A program made the position numbers and the translations under genes. Shown one piece after another: positions 25,834 to 34,539 of a DNA stretch of 64,000 nt. Source of the stretch: an uncultured Mediterranea sp. GTDB lineage: Bacteria; Bacteroidota; Bacteroidia; Bacteroidales; Bacteroidaceae. The stretch spans positions 53,666 through 117,665 of the forward strand of contig CAMACX010000005.1 of NCBI GenBank assembly GCA_945831575.1, read 5' to 3'. The notes under the pieces were generated by a model. That model searched no databases. It was not told the DNA's origin and saw only the letters and a list, made by a program, of their open reading frames with translations. Positions within the stretch are counted from its first letter, which is position 1. Every line of letters begins with the position of its first letter.

Positions 25834-28800
25834 ATGCTGAACAAGATTATCTACTTTTCGCTCCACAACCGCATCTTGGTATTGGTAGCTGCAGTGCTGC
25901 TGCTCATCGGTGGACTCTACACTGCCTGGCATACCGAGGTGGATGTCTTCCCCGACTTGAACGCCCCTACCGTAGTGGTCATGACCGAAGCGGGCGGAAT
26001 GGCTGCCGAAGAGGTGGAGCAGTTGGTCACCTTCCCCATCGAGACGGCCGTCAACGGGGCAACCGGCGTACGCCGTGTACGCTCCTCCTCGACCACAGGA
26101 TTTTCGGTGGTATGGGTGGAATTTGACTGGGACACCGATATCTATCTGGCACGCCAGATTGTCAGTGAGAAGCTGGCCGTAGTCGATGAACAGCTGCCCT
26201 CCGGAGTAGGCCGCCCCACCCTGGGTCCGCAGTCGTCCATCCTGGGCGAACTGCTCATCGTAGGACTCACAGCCGACTCCACTTCGATGCTCGACTTGCG
26301 CACACTGGCCGACTGGACCATCCGTCCGCGACTGCTCTCCACTGGAGGCGTGGCGCAGGTGGCCGTGCTTGGGGGCGAGGCCAAGGAGTACCAGATCCTG
26401 CTCCACCCAGGCAAGATGCGCCACTACGGCGTGACGCTCGACCAAGTGCTGACTGCCACACGGGGCATGAACCTCAACGCCAACGGCGGCATCCTCTACG
26501 AATATGGTAACGAATACATCCTGCGCGGTACGCTGGCCACAACCAGCCTGGAGGCAATAGGACGTGCCGTGGTGAAAGCCGGTGAGCGTCCCGAGGCACT
26601 GCCCGTGACTCTCGACCAAGTGGCCACCATCCAGATTGGCGGCAAGACACCCAAGCTGGGCACCGCCTCGGTGCGCGGACAGCAGGCCGTACTGCTCACC
26701 GTGACCAAGCAGCCCAACACCGGTACCATCGAGCTGACCCAACGGTTGGAAGCCGCCCTGGCCGACCTGCAGAAGAATCTTCCCTCCGACGTGAAGGTAT
26801 CGACCGACATCTTCCGCCAGAGCCGCTTCATCGAGAGCTCCATCGGCAACGTACAGAAGTCACTCTTCGAGGGTGGTCTCTTCGTCATCATCGTATTGGC
26901 CCTCTTCCTGGCCAACGCACGCACCACCATCATCTCCCTGGCCACACTGCCTCTGGCATTGGTCACCTCACTCCTTGCCCTCCACTACATGGGCCTGACC
27001 ATCAACACGATGAGTCTGGGTGGTATGGCCATAGCCATCGGCTCGCTGGTGGATGACGCCATTGTGGATGTAGAGAATGTCTATAAGCGACTACGCGAGA
27101 ACCGACTGTTGCCCGAGGGACAACGGCTCAGCGTGAAGGAGGTGGTGTTTAACGCCTCCAAGGAGGTACGCATGCCCATCCTCAACTCTACACTGATTAT
27201 CGTGGTCAGCTTCGTACCCCTCTTCTTCCTGAGCGGAATGGAGGGACGTATGCTCGTGCCGCTGGGCATTGCCTTCATCGTTGCCCTGGCCGCCTCGACC
27301 GTAGTGGCCCTCACACTCACGCCCGTGCTCTGCTCTTATCTATTAAAGAAAGAGGGAGAAGCCCTCACTGACAGGAAGAGCCTTGACGACACGACAGACA
27401 ACAAGCAAATGGCCCATAGAGAGGCCCGTGGCGAATCAGCCGTGGCACGCTGGATGAAGCGGCGTTACGAGGTGGCGCTGACGGCTGCACTGGCTCACCG
27501 CCGGTTGGTACTAGGTACCACGGTGGGACTCTTCCTTGTGGCTCTGGGACTCTTCTTTACCCTGGGACGCTCCTTCCTGCCCTCGTTCAACGAAGGCTCA
27601 TTCACCATCAATGTCTCCACCCTGCCTGGCGTCTCCCTGGAGGAGAGTGACCGCATCGGCCGTCGGGCCGAGGAGCTGCTGCTCACCGTACCCGAGATTG
27701 AGACCGTGGCCCGCAAGACGGGGCGCGCCGAACTCGATGAGCATGCACTAGGGGTCAATGTCAGCGAGATAGAGGCCCCCTTCACGCTGGGCAAGCGCTC
27801 ACGTAGGGAGGTAGTGGCCGAGGTGCGTGCCAAGCTCTCCACACTGGGCGGTGCCAGCATCGAGATTGGTCAACCCATCAGCCACCGCATTGATGCCATG
27901 CTGAGCGGTACACGGGCCAACATCGCCATCAAGCTCTTTGGCGACGACCTCAACCGCATGTACCAGCTGGCCGGCGAGATGAGACGCGCCGTGCAAGACA
28001 TCGAGGGGGTAGCCGACCTCAACGTGGAGCAGCAGATTGAGCGCCCGCAGCTCACCATCACCCCGCGCCGCGAAATGCTGGCCCGTTACGGCATCAGCCT
28101 GCCTGAGTTTGCCGAAGCCGTCAATGTCTGCCTGGGTGGCGAGGCGGTATCACAGGTGTATGAGCAGGGCAAGAGTTTTGACCTGACGGTGCGCCTTGAT
28201 GAACGCTTCCGTTCCACCCACCGGCTCATCGAGGAGATGACCCTCGACGGGGCCCAAGGCGAGAAGGTGCCGCTCAGCGCCGTAGCCGATGTGCGTTCCA
28301 CCACCGGACCCAACACCATCAGCCGCGAAAACGTGAAGCGCAAGATAGTCCTCTCAGCCAATGTGGCTGACCGCGACCTGCGCAGTGTAGTCAACGACAT
28401 GCAGCAGGCCATTGACTCACAGGTCAGCCTGCCCGAGGGTTACCATGTAGAGTTTGGCGGTCAGTTTGAGAGCGAGCAGGCAGCCAGCCGTTCGCTGGCA
28501 CTCACCTCCCTGATGAGCATCATAGTCATCTTCCTGCTGCTCTATCACGAGTTTCACGACCTGCGTGAGAGCGGCGTGGTGCTGCTCAATCTACCGTTGG
28601 CTCTGATTGGCGGCGTGGTGGTGCTCGTGATGACCACAGGCGAAGTAAGCATACCTGCCATCATCGGATTCATCTCGCTCTTCGGTATTGCCACGCGCAA
28701 TGGCATGTTGCTCATCAGCCACTACAAGCAGTTGCGCACCGAGGGGCTGAGTGTGGAAGAGAGCGTGCTGCGCGGCTCACTCGACCGTCTCAACCCCATC

Positions 28801-28983
28801 CTGATGACGGCGTTGAGCAGTGCCCTGGCCCTCATCCCGCTGGCCCTGGCAGGCGATCAGGCCGGAAACGAAATCCAGAGCCCCATGGCCAAGGTCATCC
28901 TGGGCGGCCTGCTCACCAGCACGCTGCTCAACGGCTTCATCATCCCGATAGTCTATCTGATGATGAATCGAAAGAGAGTGTAA
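25834..28983 (+). CDS. Heavy-metal RND efflux pump (CusA/CzcA type)
   Basis: 1049-residue inner-membrane trimeric pump with twelve predicted helices and two large periplasmic loops. It starts MLNKIIYFSLHNRILVLVAA. The family-defining helix IV motif IAIGSLVDDAIVDVENVY has Asp at 407 and 408, fitting the heavy-metal (HME) branch of RND rather than drug pumps. The segment between about residues 505 and 530 is a hydrophilic insertion. It pairs with the adaptor upstream and the outer-membrane channel downstream. Confidence 0.95.
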   Translation: MLNKIIYFSLHNRILVLVAAVLLLIGGLYTAWHTEVDVFPDLNAPTVVVMTEAGGMAAEEVEQLVTFPIETAVNGATGVRRVRSSSTTGFSVVWVEFDWDTDIYLARQIVSEKLAVVDEQLPSGVGRPTLGPQSSILGELLIVGLTADSTSMLDLRTLADWTIRPRLLSTGGVAQVAVLGGEAKEYQILLHPGKMRHYGVTLDQVLTATRGMNLNANGGILYEYGNEYILRGTLATTSLEAIGRAVVKAGERPEALPVTLDQVATIQIGGKTPKLGTASVRGQQAVLLTVTKQPNTGTIELTQRLEAALADLQKNLPSDVKVSTDIFRQSRFIESSIGNVQKSLFEGGLFVIIVLALFLANARTTIISLATLPLALVTSLLALHYMGLTINTMSLGGMAIAIGSLVDDAIVDVENVYKRLRENRLLPEGQRLSVKEVVFNASKEVRMPILNSTLIIVVSFVPLFFLSGMEGRMLVPLGIAFIVALAASTVVALTLTPVLCSYLLKKEGEALTDRKSLDDTTDNKQMAHREARGESAVARWMKRRYEVALTAALAHRRLVLGTTVGLFLVALGLFFTLGRSFLPSFNEGSFTINVSTLPGVSLEESDRIGRRAEELLLTVPEIETVARKTGRAELDEHALGVNVSEIEAPFTLGKRSRREVVAEVRAKLSTLGGASIEIGQPISHRIDAMLSGTRANIAIKLFGDDLNRMYQLAGEMRRAVQDIEGVADLNVEQQIERPQLTITPRREMLARYGISLPEFAEAVNVCLGGEAVSQVYEQGKSFDLTVRLDERFRSTHRLIEEMTLDGAQGEKVPLSAVADVRSTTGPNTISRENVKRKIVLSANVADRDLRSVVNDMQQAIDSQVSLPEGYHVEFGGQFESEQAASRSLALTSLMSIIVIFLLLYHEFHDLRESGVVLLNLPLALIGGVVVLVMTTGEVSIPAIIGFISLFGIATRNGMLLISHYKQLRTEGLSVEESVLRGSLDRLNPILMTALSSALALIPLALAGDQAGNEIQSPMAKVILGGLLTSTLLNGFIIPIVYLMMNRKRV

Positions 28984-28991
28984 TTCTATAC

Positions 28992-29083
28992 ATGGCACAC
29001 AGATAACACAGATTGTACAGATGACCACAGATAAAAATAAGAATCAGTGTAAATCCCTGGAATCAGTGTCATCTGCGTGCCAA
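28992..29083. repeat. CACAGAT palindromic element, copy 1
   Basis: Starts 9 nt after the pump gene stop. TGGCACACAGAT (28993-29004) pairs with ATCTGCGTGCCA (29071-29082), and CACAGAT-like units repeat inside. The copy at 36843-36941 shares the arms and the AAATCCC centre. Confidence 0.75.
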
Positions 29084-29126
29084 GATAACAATAAGTTCAT
29101 CGAACCATAAACATTAATAAAGAATC

Positions 29127-30365
29127 ATGAAATCAAAAATCGCTTTGCTCACTGCAGGTTGGTTGCTCTGGGCGGGCACTCTGAGAGCACAGGAGGCAAT
29201 GGGCTTGACGCAGGTACTGCGGCAGATTGAGGCCAACAACAAGGAGCTGCAGGCCGCTGCCCAGCAGGCCAAGGCTGCACAGTGGGAGAACCGCTCGGGC
29301 AACAACCTGCCTGACCCCACGCTCAGCTATGCCCACGTGTGGGACTCGCGCGACAGTGAGATTACCCAAGGGGAGCTCATCGTAAGCCAGAGTTTCGACT
29401 TCCCTACACTCTACGCCTCGCGCCACCGCATGAACCGCTTTGCCAACGCAGCTATCGACCGTGAACTGCAAGCTACTCGCCAGCGTATCCTGCTTGAGGC
29501 CAAGCAGCTCTGCATCCAGCTCACGGCCCTCCACCAGCAGCAACTCCTCTACAAGCAACGCATGCAGCAGGCCGACCAGTTGGCTCAGCTCTACCGCAAG
29601 CGCCTCGAAGAGGGCGATGCCAACCAGTTGGAAGTCAACAAAATCAAGCTGGAGCAGCTCAATGCACAGACTGCTTACCGGTTGACAGAGACCGCCCTGC
29701 AGAGCAAAATGCAGCAGCTGCTCGCCCTCAACGGCCAGCAGCCCCTCACCGCCGGACGCCCCACCGCCCTGGGTCCCGCCATTCCCTCCCCCGAAGCCAT
29801 CGGACTGACCACCTTTGCCAATACGCCCCTGCCCGAGGATTTCCTTACGCTGTTTGGCGATCTCGTGGCTGCCGACCCGCAGCTTCAGGCTCTGGAGCAG
29901 AGCCGATTGGCCGCTGTCAAGCAACTCAGCGTAAGCCGTCAGGGATGGCTCCCCAAGCTGGAGCTGGGTTATCGGCGCAACACGGAGAGTGGTCATCCGC
30001 TCAATGGTGTCGTAGTGGGCTTCAGCATCCCGCTGTTTGAGAACCGAGGCAAGGCCAAGAGTGCCCGTCTGCAATCCATGAGCCTGGACTTTCAGCGCGA
30101 AGATGCCTTGGGTAAGGAGCAAAGTCGCCTGAACAGCCTCTACGAAGAGGCCAGCCAACTACATCAGCAGATTCAGGCCTACCGAGAGACACTCAGCGGC
30201 CAGCAGCACCTTGCCCTCCTGGATAAAGCGCTAAAGGAGGGTGAAATCAGCCTGATAGACTACTTCGTAGAAGCCACGCTGGTCTATGAAAGTGAAAACA
30301 ACCTCATCGAGCTGCAGAGCCAATACGAGCAAGTCGTAGCCGAGCTCTTCCGCTGCAAGCTGTAG
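29127..30365 (+). CDS. Outer-membrane efflux channel (TolC/CzcC family)
   Basis: 412-residue outer-membrane factor with a cleavable signal (LLTAGWLLWAGTLRAQ). Two long helical repeats typical of TolC are visible, each with a NxxLPDPTLSY-like or GWLPKLELGYR strand segment. It completes the tripartite pump with the genes upstream, although a 143-bp gap with a palindromic repeat separates it from the pump gene. Expression from the same transcript is likely but not shown. Confidence 0.92.
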   Translation: MKSKIALLTAGWLLWAGTLRAQEAMGLTQVLRQIEANNKELQAAAQQAKAAQWENRSGNNLPDPTLSYAHVWDSRDSEITQGELIVSQSFDFPTLYASRHRMNRFANAAIDRELQATRQRILLEAKQLCIQLTALHQQQLLYKQRMQQADQLAQLYRKRLEEGDANQLEVNKIKLEQLNAQTAYRLTETALQSKMQQLLALNGQQPLTAGRPTALGPAIPSPEAIGLTTFANTPLPEDFLTLFGDLVAADPQLQALEQSRLAAVKQLSVSRQGWLPKLELGYRRNTESGHPLNGVVVGFSIPLFENRGKAKSARLQSMSLDFQREDALGKEQSRLNSLYEEASQLHQQIQAYRETLSGQQHLALLDKALKEGEISLIDYFVEATLVYESENNLIELQSQYEQVVAELFRCKL

Positions 30366-30384
30366 CTCCGCCCGCTAAACCATT

Positions 30385-30442
30385 CCGATATATGTTCAAG
30401 ATGGTCCATTATGACATTTGGCCATCTTGAACACATATCGGG
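30385..30442 (+). terminator. Long hairpin after the efflux channel gene
   Basis: CCGATATATGTTCAAGATGG at the left pairs with CCATCTTGAACACATATCGG at the right with one mismatch, loop about 15 nt. An A-rich rather than T-rich tail follows, so termination on the plus strand is uncertain. Confidence 0.5.
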
Positions 30443-30517
30443 AACAAAAAATACATCCTGCCGAGCCAGCACGTGCAACCAAAGGAGACAACAAATTCGT
30501 CATCGGGAGATGGCAAA

Positions 30518-30610
30518 GTCGCCCGAAAAAATGTTGAATTCCCCTCAAAAGTCGCCCGAAAAAGTGTGGAGTTATACACAAAAGTCGCCCGAAAAAATGT
30601 TGAATCCCTC
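30518..30610. repeat. 33-bp tandem repeat array
   Basis: GTCGCCCGAAAAA occurs at 30518, 30551 and 30584, exactly 33 bp apart, with related sequence between. Thirty-three is divisible by three, so open frames through it show an 11-residue repeat. Confidence 0.75.
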
Positions 30611-30622
30611 TATATCAGCAAT

Positions 30623-30721
30623 ATGTACAGAAGGAAGATTGAAACCGTATTAAGTCAATGGAAAGAATCCCCTCATCACAAGCCGTTAGTGATTAAGGCA
30701 CGCGTTGGCAGACCAGCTTAA
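30623..30721 (+). pseudogene. Amino-terminal remnant of an AAA (DUF4143-type) ATPase
   Basis: The frame reads MYRRKIETVLSQWKESPHH and continues KPLVIKARVGRPA before a stop. This matches the start of the common Bacteroides ATPases with DUF4143, where the residues after VIK form the P-loop (GARQVGKT). Here the P-loop is corrupted (one Gly missing, Lys-Thr lost) and the frame ends at once. About 350 residues of a normal protein are missing. Confidence 0.6.
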
Positions 30722-30722
30722 C

Positions 30723-30782
30723 ACTTCAGACGTGAAGAACAAATACTTCAGACGTGAAGAGTTAAACTTCCACGCCCGAGAG
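30723..30782. repeat. 22-bp palindromic unit array
   Basis: ACTTCAGACGTGAAG starts at 30723 and 30745, 22 bp apart, and a weaker third unit (ACTTCCACGCCCGAGAGG) starts at 30766. Each unit is a small palindrome. Confidence 0.6.
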
Positions 30783-30849
30783 GTTAAATGGTCCACTATG
30801 CCGTAGGAGTGACCTGCAGCACCCCGTGGAGAATATCATCCAAAGGATA

Positions 30850-30915
30850 TGAACAGGTGTACAAAGGTTTTGAACAAGCGTTCAAAGGCTTTGTACATTT
30901 GTATAAAAGCTTTGC
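30850..30915. repeat. 21-bp palindromic unit array
   Basis: CAAAGG at 30862, CAAAGG at 30883 and TAAAAGC at 30904 mark a 21-bp step. Each unit contains a palindrome such as TGAACAAGCGTTCA. Confidence 0.55.
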
Positions 30916-30940
30916 ACAGATGATAAACCGAGAGAAATCA

Positions 30941-31099
30941 AAATCCTCCTACATCCTACACCAATAGCCATTATGTATCTGATACACAGCATGTTAAATC
31001 AGCGCAGGAAGAGTGTAGGAGAAAAAGCGTCTCCTACATTAAATAAATTGCTGATTTTCAGTAATATAAATCAAAAAAGTGTAGGATGTAGGAGGATTT
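30941..31099. repeat. Heptamer-framed structured element, copy B
   Basis: AAATCCTCCTACATCCTACA plus C (30941-30961, two TCCTACA heptamers) is a perfect 21-bp mirror of 31079-31099. Inside, TGTAGGAGA (31014-31022) pairs with TCTCCTACA (31030-31038). Span 159 bp. Confidence 0.8.
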
Positions 31100-31155
31100 C
31101 ATTTCATCTGGATTAAGCACCTCAATTGACGCAGTCCCCCGACATCGTTCATTTA

Positions 31156-31300
31156 TCCTTCACCCTTCACCTTGACCACTTATCACACTGATTGACAAAT
31201 AGATAAGCAGTGAAGGATAGACTAAAAATCCTTCACCCATCCTTCACCTCCTATTTTATTGAAATTCAGCAAAATAGAAGGAAAAGTGAAGGGTGAAGGA
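31156..31300. repeat. Heptamer-framed structured element, copy C
   Basis: TCCTTCACCCTTCAC (31156-31170, two CCTTCAC heptamers) is a perfect 15-bp mirror of GTGAAGGGTGAAGGA (31286-31300). Inside are a GTGAAGGAT and two CCTTCAC copies. Span 145 bp. It follows copy B after 56 bp. Confidence 0.8.
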
Positions 31301-31360
31301 TTTATTTCATTCCTGTGCGATTACTTGTCCATCTGGTACTAGAAACGCAGGTTAACCCCA

Positions 31361-32970
31361 TTACAGCTTTGTGTACTTTGCTGTATTGAAATAATCCTCT
31401 TCTGAACTACCCGTAAAATTGTAATATACATTAGGTCTTGAATCACCTACCGTAAATTTTCCACAAATAGTTTCGGCATCAGCCTGCGTCGTCAGATAGG
31501 GTAGATAAATATTCACATCAGTCATGTCACTTTTGCTACCGAAAGCTGTATCAACCGTTACCAAGGTACTACTGTTGTCACATGGGAGAAGCAAGTGCTG
31601 AATGCCACTATTAGCAAAAGCATCTGATTTAATGACAGCGACACCACTCGGCAAGATAAGATGCTTTAAGGCTGAATTACCTATAGTTGAGGGGTCTATA
31701 TTGCTACATCCATAGAACATCCTAGCTGAAATATTCGTAATACCAGATCGGCTCATATCTACCAACTCAACACTTATAGCCTTGGTACGCAACCAGTTGC
31801 CGAGGATAGAGGCTTTAGTAGTGTATGATGGCTCCATATATTTATCTGACTCCTGCCACTCAGCAGCTTCAAACGATGTGGAAAGGACGCGGTTATTTGA
31901 ACCTACATAGAAAGGACAAGAACCATTTAAATCTCTGACATACAACACCTTTCTTTCACTATTCCCACAACTGGAGTCACGTGATGTGATACGGTCTAGA
32001 ATAGTTTCAAGCGAAATTGTTTGAGCAGTTTCGCTATCAACCAAATCTGTCTTCGCAATAATAAAGCCAACCTTGGTGGGAACTAAATCGTCAGTATAAT
32101 AAAAGAAGCCTTTGTTGAAAGTCCACTGATTAGTGATTTTGGCCTCATACACACCGTCAACTAAATCAAAACATACCTTGAAATCCTTGATTGTCTCAGG
32201 AAAGAAGCTCTGATAAACATCCGAACAGGTAGTGGTCTGAGCATCAGAATCATAAACAAAATCAACACTGTGCAGCGGTAACTCAGTAACCGGAACTTTG
32301 TCACTCAAAGTCCCATCATTCATATTAAGCTTAGCCGTCTGATATAATCCCTCCGAAGCCCGTAGTTTAAAAACCGTCTGAGCCAAGGAATAACTAGTGG
32401 TAGGTGTCAGATAGGGAGCTATAGGGTCAGCATCACTAAAAGTCTTAAGCTTGATTTTCAGAACAGATGTAAGATAGTCAAATTTAAAATTCAATTTATT
32501 ACCTTCTTCCAACTGAGCCTTTGCATAGAGAATAGCTTTAAATTCCGGACCTGATTTACCGAAACCGAAATCTAATCCTAAGTTCGCATTAGTTACACTA
32601 CCAAGGAAATCTGCTGGATAAACAGCATAAAACCAATCTCCAACAGAGGCGGAAATATCTTCAGAAGGAGCAAAATTGGCAGTTGTTGTAGCACCACCAG
32701 AGAAATCAGTCTGGTCAAACACCCATTGCTTTGTGCCATTTGTAACACCTATGCTTTCTGGCATTTCACCACCCACTTGATAACGAGCTCTTTGCTTGTA
32801 CCATTATCACGTTCTTGAAAGGTCATGCGCGTATTGGTTGCCTCAGGCAACGATCCGACAGCAGTAATCTTTGATCCATGATTATTCATCTCATCGCTTA
32901 CCATCTCGTCATTACTGCATGCAGCTAGCAGGAGTAAGCAGAAAGGCAGATAAAATCTTGATTGTCTCAT
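31361..32970 (-). pseudogene. Fimbrillin-like lipoprotein with BspA-type repeats, interrupted by a frameshift
   Basis: Two overlapping minus-strand frames make one gene. The first begins at 32970 after a strong GGAGG site (MRQSRFYLPFCLLLLAAC, a lipobox) and reads a typical fimbrillin amino end to ELVIKW. It then ends in a stop, while the next frame continues with GGEMPESIGVTNGTKQWVF. One base missing from a G run near 32772-32777 would explain it. The rest (about 470 residues) has a fimbrillin-like beta region and carboxyl leucine-rich BspA-like segments (SALKHLILPSGVAVIKSDAF). It would be a surface or fimbrial-tip protein if intact. A sequencing error is possible. Confidence 0.7.
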
Positions 32971-32987
32971 AATCGTACCTCCTATGC

Positions 32988-33176
32988 TCATTCGATGGTG
33001 AACAACTCTTCCACCATATCACTGATGTCTTGATAGCTGGCAGAACCTGATGGTGAAGAGGTGCTAACCTTTACACCTGGCATGGTGTCTAATCCTGATG
33101 CCGCAATAACGCCTTCCATCTCCATGGGCACTACCTCTATCGTGGGTGCCTCGTAGTGTAATCTTTTCGTTTTCAT
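32988..33176 (-). CDS. Small peptide gene ahead of the fimbrillin-like gene
   Basis: 62 residues from the ATG at 33176 (MKTKRLHYEAPTIEVVPMEM); the longer start at 33224 lies in a promoter element. The product has a basic start, an EAPTIEVVPMEMEGVIAASG stretch and an acidic end. Short proteins with this EVVPxExEGVIAASG look are frequent in Bacteroides ahead of fimbrillin-like lipoprotein genes. There is no signal peptide. The stop lies 17 nt before the lipoprotein start, so the two form an operon. Function unknown. Confidence 0.65.
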   Translation of the reverse strand: MKTKRLHYEAPTIEVVPMEMEGVIAASGLDTMPGVKVSTSSPSGSASYQDISDMVEELFTIE

Positions 33177-33221
33177 GTCTTCTTCAAATATTATAGGTAA
33201 TTGGTAATATGATTTACAGGT

Positions 33222-33254
33222 CAAAATTACAAATTAATTTTGAAGAAAAGCAAG
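33222..33254 (-). promoter_or_regulatory. Promoter of the small peptide/fimbrillin operon
   Basis: Minus-strand TAATTTTG at 33229-33222 fits the -7 box and CTTG at 33254-33251 is a partial -33 box at 21 bp. Confidence 0.5.
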
Positions 33255-33357
33255 CATAATCAGTAAAAAACAGAGTCAAAAGAACAAAAAGAGACCTTAT
33301 AAGAGGCGAATTAACATTCTTTGTTGTCAAAAACGCAACACTAGATAGCAAAATCAT

Positions 33358-34539
33358 TCACTTCACGCTCAGCGTAGCTCCGGCTTCGGCGCGGACCTTG
33401 GTCTCTACCTCGGACACTGAGAGGGGACTGGGCAACGTGTAGGGCAGGGTGAAAGCGGTGCCCAGCGAGGTGGGGGCAGTGGAGCCGGGAAAGAGGCAAT
33501 CGGCGAAGGAGATGCTACCCTGATGGTCGGAATCGCTGCCTTCGTGATCCATATAGACCTGCTTGATGTTGCGGAACACGGAGCGCTCTACTCGGACGTT
33601 GGCCTCATAGCCCAACTCTACACAACGGCTGGCTACGGAGCTGCTGTAGAGGCACTCCACGATGTGTACCTGAGCGAAGCGCACGCGGGGCATACGGGCA
33701 CGGCAACCCTCATCCCACCAGCAACCCAGGAAGGTGGTGCGCAGATGCCCACGGTCCTGCGTCTGCGAGTCGCTTGAACCCCAGAGGTTGCAGAAGCGGT
33801 GGTCGGCTGAACCGCCCGAGCCACCAGCCAGCGGAGCCTTGAGGTAGCGGAAGCGGCAGTAGCTGATGGTAATCTCATCGGAGGCGTTCTTGCAGTCGAA
33901 GTTGCCATCCACACCGTCCTGGAAGTCGCAGTGATCCACCCAGATACGGGTCGTGCCATCAATGCAGAGGTTGTCGCGGCCATCGCAATCGTAGGCTCCG
34001 GCACTCTCGAAGGTGAGGTTGCGCAGGATGAGATTGGTGGAGCCCTCCTTGAAGGAGAGAATGCCTGAGGTGGCCGCATCGCGCTGCGCACTGACCAGCT
34101 TCGAACCGCTCAACCCGAGCAGGGTCTTGTCGGCAGCCTTCACAGAGAGGAGGTTGGTGCAGGTAATCTCGCCTTGCAGGTAGATGATAAGGGGTTCGGA
34201 GCGCTTCAGCGCACTACCCAGCTCGGCTGCGGTGGTGACTACCACGCTCTGTCCACCCTCACCGCCGGTAGGAGCAGCGGTGAGCGAGGCGAAGCCTACA
34301 GGTTGGCCGGGTAGAGCGGTGGGAGGGGTATGCTGGGTCTGCCCCCCTCCGGCAGGCTCTTCGGGTGCTACGAGCAGTGCAGGTTCTTCGGCCTGGGCGG
34401 ACGAAGAGGAGCCGCAAGCCACCACCCCCAGCATCAGCAGGGAGAGGATGTAAAAGCCACAGATTGCACGGATTTTACCGATTCTACGCAGATGAAGTGA
34501 TTGACACTGTGTCTCGATGGTCTTTGTCTCATTAGTCAT
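33358..34539 (-). CDS. Polysaccharide lyase family 1 (pectate lyase-like) lipoprotein
   Basis: Secreted lyase of the PL1 beta-helix family, which cleaves polygalacturonate by beta-elimination using Ca2+. A hydrophobic segment ends in a lipobox (LSLLMLGVVAC), and a Pro/Gly-rich linker follows. Core motifs are RIWVDHCDFQDGVDGNFDCK and ITISYCRFRYLK in the middle and ARMPRVRFAQVHIVECLYSS further on, matching the WVDH and RxPRxR signatures of pectate lyases. The start is uncertain: ATG codons at 34602, 34584, 34569, 34554 and 34539 are in frame, four of them in a 15-bp tandem repeat. The amino 15 residues before the signal overlap a decayed CACAGAT repeat. Confidence 0.85.
   Translation of the reverse strand: MTNETKTIETQCQSLHLRRIGKIRAICGFYILSLLMLGVVACGSSSSAQAEEPALLVAPEEPAGGGQTQHTPPTALPGQPVGFASLTAAPTGGEGGQSVVVTTAAELGSALKRSEPLIIYLQGEITCTNLLSVKAADKTLLGLSGSKLVSAQRDAATSGILSFKEGSTNLILRNLTFESAGAYDCDGRDNLCIDGTTRIWVDHCDFQDGVDGNFDCKNASDEITISYCRFRYLKAPLAGGSGGSADHRFCNLWGSSDSQTQDRGHLRTTFLGCWWDEGCRARMPRVRFAQVHIVECLYSSSVASRCVELGYEANVRVERSVFRNIKQVYMDHEGSDSDHQGSISFADCLFPGSTAPTSLGTAFTLPYTLPSPLSVSEVETKVRAEAGATLSVK
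34457..34494. repeat. Decayed CACAGAT element, inside the lyase signal region
   Basis: CCACAGATTGCACGGATTTTA and the GCAGATGA end resemble one half of the palindromic elements at 28992 and 36843. Here it is read as part of the lyase coding frame. Confidence 0.45.

Larger units (their letters stand above)
30366..31360. other. 995-bp gene-poor interval rich in repeats
   Basis: Holds a 22-bp hairpin (30385-30442), a 33-bp tandem array (30518-30610), a 32-codon ATPase remnant (30623-30721), arrays of 22-bp and 21-bp palindromic units (30723-30782 and 30850-30915) and two heptamer-framed elements (30941-31099, 31156-31300). Open frames of about 80 codons at 30411-30721 mostly translate the 33-bp repeats and are not convincing genes. 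Confidence 0.8.

Noticed and set aside
30411..30721. Two overlapping open frames of about 80 codons
   Set aside because: Most of their length is the translation of the 33-bp repeats; only the last 32 codons of one look like protein, and these are reported as an ATPase remnant.
30518..30915. Possible CRISPR array
   Set aside because: The repeats are either contiguous tandem units or palindromes without unique spacers of constant length, and no cas genes are in the window.
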